Source: Nitrospiraceae bacterium
Lineage (GTDB): Bacteria; Nitrospirota; UBA9217
Assembly: GCA_003454665.1 (NCBI GenBank)
Contig: DMKB01000154.1
Coordinates: 660-25,136, forward strand
Reading direction: 5' to 3'
Length of the DNA: 24,477 nt
This document shows, piece by piece, positions 22,541 to 24,477 of this stretch. A model generated the notes under the pieces. The model was not told where the DNA came from. It did not search any database and was given only the letters and a program-made list of their open reading frames with translations. The translations under genes were made by a program, and so were the position numbers. Every line of letters begins with the position of its first letter. The stretch's first letter is position 1.

Positions 22541-22710
22541 GCGCCATAGACGTAACGTAATCAGTGCAGCAGTGAGGAGGAAGCAGGGAAGCGGGAAAAA
22601 GGGCGCCATGCCGCCCCTGTCAATAATCCGACCGGGGCTTTTCTCCACGATGGAGCGCAGTCGGCTCAGGAAGACATATTCACTCTACAATCGGATGGTT
22701 ACCCCTGTAA

Positions 22711-23313
22711 TTATTGAACCGTCAGCTTCCTGAGCGCATTTTTCGTGTAGGATGCCATGTCTCCGAAGGCATACAGGATGCAGAGATAGGTGGAAGATGC
22801 CTTAGGAGAACATTCGCCGGTTACGAGCCGTTCTTCGTGAGCTGTCGCGAAGGAATCGGCCATGCGGATGAGCGTGTCGCTCCCCGCCACAATCGTGTCA
22901 GTACTTTCCTTTTTCCCGGAGACTGCGGCCTCTCCGGCTTTCTTGAGAAGATCCTTTGCGGACGAGAGCATTTTGTTTGTTTCATCAATGGCCTTGTCGC
23001 TGAAAAGGAGGCCGTCCTTTATTTTGACGCGGGTATTCTCTACGATTCGTTCGATGCTGGTCACGGCCTTCTCAATCTGGGAAGGGACGCCGATTATCGA
23101 ACGTGCTTCGTTGTCCGAAGACGCGTTTTTTGCGAGTGATTCCGTCAGTGCGTCTTCTTTCTGGTGTATCTCATTCGCCAGTTCCAGAGCCTGATCCAGC
23201 GAAGGGGTTTTATTTTTCGAGAATGCCTCTTCCGTAAACTGGAGCATCTCTTCCGCCTTGTGAAGCATCAAGTAGATTTCCTTTTTGATGTCCTTGACAC
23301 TCTGTGCGCTCAT
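22711..23313 (-). CDS. PhoU-like helical protein
   Basis: The ATG at 23313 has an AGGAG site at normal spacing; a GTG three codons upstream almost touches that site and is rejected. The 200-residue product is almost all amphipathic helix, with SVKDIKKEIYLMLHKAEEML at the start and repeated E/K-rich heptads, as in PhoU domains and the C-terminal part of Na/Pi cotransporters (NptA). The typical paired metal-binding E(x)3D motifs of PhoU are not clear. It could be a phosphate-signalling helper or another cytoplasmic four-helix protein. It stands alone, between a convergent lipoprotein gene and a divergent MgtE-like gene. Confidence 0.6.
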   Translation of the reverse strand: MSAQSVKDIKKEIYLMLHKAEEMLQFTEEAFSKNKTPSLDQALELANEIHQKEDALTESLAKNASSDNEARSIIGVPSQIEKAVTSIERIVENTRVKIKDGLLFSDKAIDETNKMLSSAKDLLKKAGEAAVSGKKESTDTIVAGSDTLIRMADSFATAHEERLVTGECSPKASSTYLCILYAFGDMASYTKNALRKLTVQ

Positions 23314-23642
23314 GCGAATCACTCTCCTTTCGGCTTACGATCACGGATGGTGGCCGGTCACGCGGCTGTCTGCAAAGACCTTCGGACTATATCAGAAAAA
23401 CGGTCATCTGGCATTACAAATTTATTTATATCCATATTTTGATGACTTATAGAAAACCAACGATACCGGCGTACTTGCGATTTTCGCTACCCTTTTCCAC
23501 TCGGGCCCTCTCCGTGCATGAAGAACAGCAGCGGATTTTTTCACTCCTGTACGCAAAAAAACGTCCGAAAAGGCGGAGGCGAATGGTTCATCTTTTTCTA
23601 ATTAAATTCTAGCACATCTTGCCCTTTTTTGCTTGTTTATCC
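23314..23642. other. Divergent spacer between the PhoU-like and MgtE-like genes
   Basis: The left end holds the ribosome site and leader of the PhoU-like gene. The middle (about 23400-23460) is AT-rich and may hold its promoter, though no well-spaced hexamers stand out. Plus-strand frames of up to about 100 codons here lack ribosome sites and overlap the spacer in several phases; I see no gene in it. Confidence 0.5.
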
Positions 23643-23670
23643 TTGACATACGAAGACCCGCTGGTATAAT
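23643..23670 (+). promoter_or_regulatory. Consensus sigma-70 promoter for the MgtE-like gene
   Basis: A perfect TTGACA (23643-23648) and a perfect TATAAT (23665-23670) are 16 bases apart, with the ATG 37 bases downstream of the -10 element. This should be a strong housekeeping promoter. Confidence 0.85.
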
Positions 23671-23707
23671 CACGATTGGCACAATATTCCCGCCTACGGA
23701 GCAGCTC

Positions 23708-24477
23708 ATGCCTTATTTTGCCGGTGAAATTTTTATCAGCGAGGTCCTGAAAAGGCCGGTGTTAGACCGGATGGGCGAGGAGATCGGGAGGCTTCGGGAC
23801 ATCGTCGTTGGTCTCGGTGAGACCTTTCCCGCAGTAATAGCCCTCGTCATCGCCGCCGGCCGGTCGACCTATATTCTCCCCTGGGGCACCGTAAACCTAT
23901 TCAACCGCAGGGTGATTTCTGCTACGCTCTATCGCGGAAAGCTTCATTCCAGTTCACCTGATCCCGCGGATATTCTGATCTGCCGGGATCTCCTGGACAA
24001 GCAGATTGTGGACATTCATGGGGCGAAACTTGTACGCGTGAATGACCTGAAACTTGCCGATGTAAACGGGAGACTCTGTCTGGTGGCAACGGATATTGGA
24101 CTGCGGGGTATCCTGCGCCGGCTCGGCATGGAGGCACGGGGTGAGAAATTCCTGTCATTTTTCCGGTACGCCCTTCCGCACAAGCTCATCGGATGGAACT
24201 ACCTTCAGACCGTGGAGCCCAAGCTGTCGAGGCTGAGGCTGACGGTATCGAGGAAAAAGATCGCCAAGCTGCACCCGGCCGACCTTGCCGAGATCATCAG
24301 CGAAGTATCGAAGAAGGAGCGTGAGGCCATGTTCGGAAGCCTGGACGTGGAAACGGCAGCCGAGGCCCTGGGCGAACTCGAGCCGGGTGTGCAGGCCGAT
24401 ATCCTTGATGGCATGACTCCGGACAGGGCCGCAGATATTCTCGAAAGTATGCCGCCAGACGAAGCAGCTGACGTTCT
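23708..24477 (+). CDS. PRC-barrel/MgtE N-domain protein (5' part)
   Basis: The ATG at 23708 follows GGAG by six bases; 256 codons are visible before the window ends. Residues 1-~165 form two PRC-barrel-like beta units: YFAGEIFISEVLKRPVLDR, DIVVGLGE and, in the second, QIVDIHGAKLVRVNDLKL. From about residue 183 come the helical repeats of the MgtE intracellular N domain: LHPADLAEIISEVSKKERE, LDVETAAEALGELEP, MTPDRAADILESMPPDEAADV. In full-length relatives CBS domains follow. In some the gene precedes, or is fused to, a divalent metal (NRAMP- or MgtE-like) transporter. It is likely a cytoplasmic magnesium or manganese sensing subunit rather than a membrane channel itself; the missing 3' part decides this. 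Confidence 0.85.
   Translation, partial: MPYFAGEIFISEVLKRPVLDRMGEEIGRLRDIVVGLGETFPAVIALVIAAGRSTYILPWGTVNLFNRRVISATLYRGKLHSSSPDPADILICRDLLDKQIVDIHGAKLVRVNDLKLADVNGRLCLVATDIGLRGILRRLGMEARGEKFLSFFRYALPHKLIGWNYLQTVEPKLSRLRLTVSRKKIAKLHPADLAEIISEVSKKEREAMFGSLDVETAAEALGELEPGVQADILDGMTPDRAADILESMPPDEAADV

Noticed and set aside
22521..22733. 70-codon plus-strand frame after the lipoprotein-like gene
   Set aside because: Basic, low-complexity composition; it overlaps the ends of both neighbouring genes and has no initiation signal.

Overview
The window (about 24.5 kb, moderately GC-rich) looks like chromosome from an anaerobic, cytochrome-rich, selenocysteine-using Gram-negative bacterium. Deltaproteobacteria (Desulfobacterota) or Nitrospirota relatives fit best. 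The evidence is an 11-heme NapC/NirT-type cytochrome beside a triheme c7-type cytochrome, a full-length selA, selB and tRNA-Sec, a zinc-type HemB, an outer-membrane barrel protein, and intergenic arrays of degenerate 7-bp repeats. The lineage is inference; no rRNA or other taxonomic marker is present.

Region 1 (1-4447, plus strand) is tetrapyrrole and heme-protein biology: the 3' part of a SUMT/HemD fusion, a HesB/IscA-like Fe-S protein with a Cys-rich tail, hemB, the 11-heme cytochrome and the triheme cytochrome. A strong hairpin terminator closes it. Enzymes that make heme sit next to proteins that carry many hemes.

Region 2 (4451-10475, minus strand) is the selenocysteine locus: selA, selB, a KefB-type cation/proton antiporter, then selC (tRNA-Sec). 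The tRNA has its own promoter, and the terminator at 4411-4447 is symmetric enough to serve both converging transcripts.

Region 3 (10619-11506, plus strand, divergent from selA) holds a membrane-anchored TlpA-like thioredoxin. Behind it is a micro-ORF that makes most sense if its in-frame TGA is read as selenocysteine: a hairpin with the spacing and loop G of a bacterial SECIS element follows the TGA. This is the best candidate here for something undescribed.

Region 4 (11637-21873, minus strand) runs, in transcription order: transglutaminase-like periplasmic protein, ABC-exporter ATPase, YfcE-type metallophosphoesterase, large ABC exporter permease, SMC, and an outer-membrane barrel protein of unknown role.

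Region 5 (22073-24477) has a small lipoprotein-like gene (plus), a PhoU-like helical protein (minus) and, behind a near-perfect sigma-70 promoter, the 5' part of a PRC-barrel/MgtE-N-domain protein that runs off the window.

Several spacers carry structured repeats: heptanucleotide arrays at three loci (1394-1540, 8829-9065, 18385-18475), one of which supplies the last codons of selA, and two copies of a 59-60 bp palindrome-centred dispersed repeat (1586-1644 and 6745-6804).
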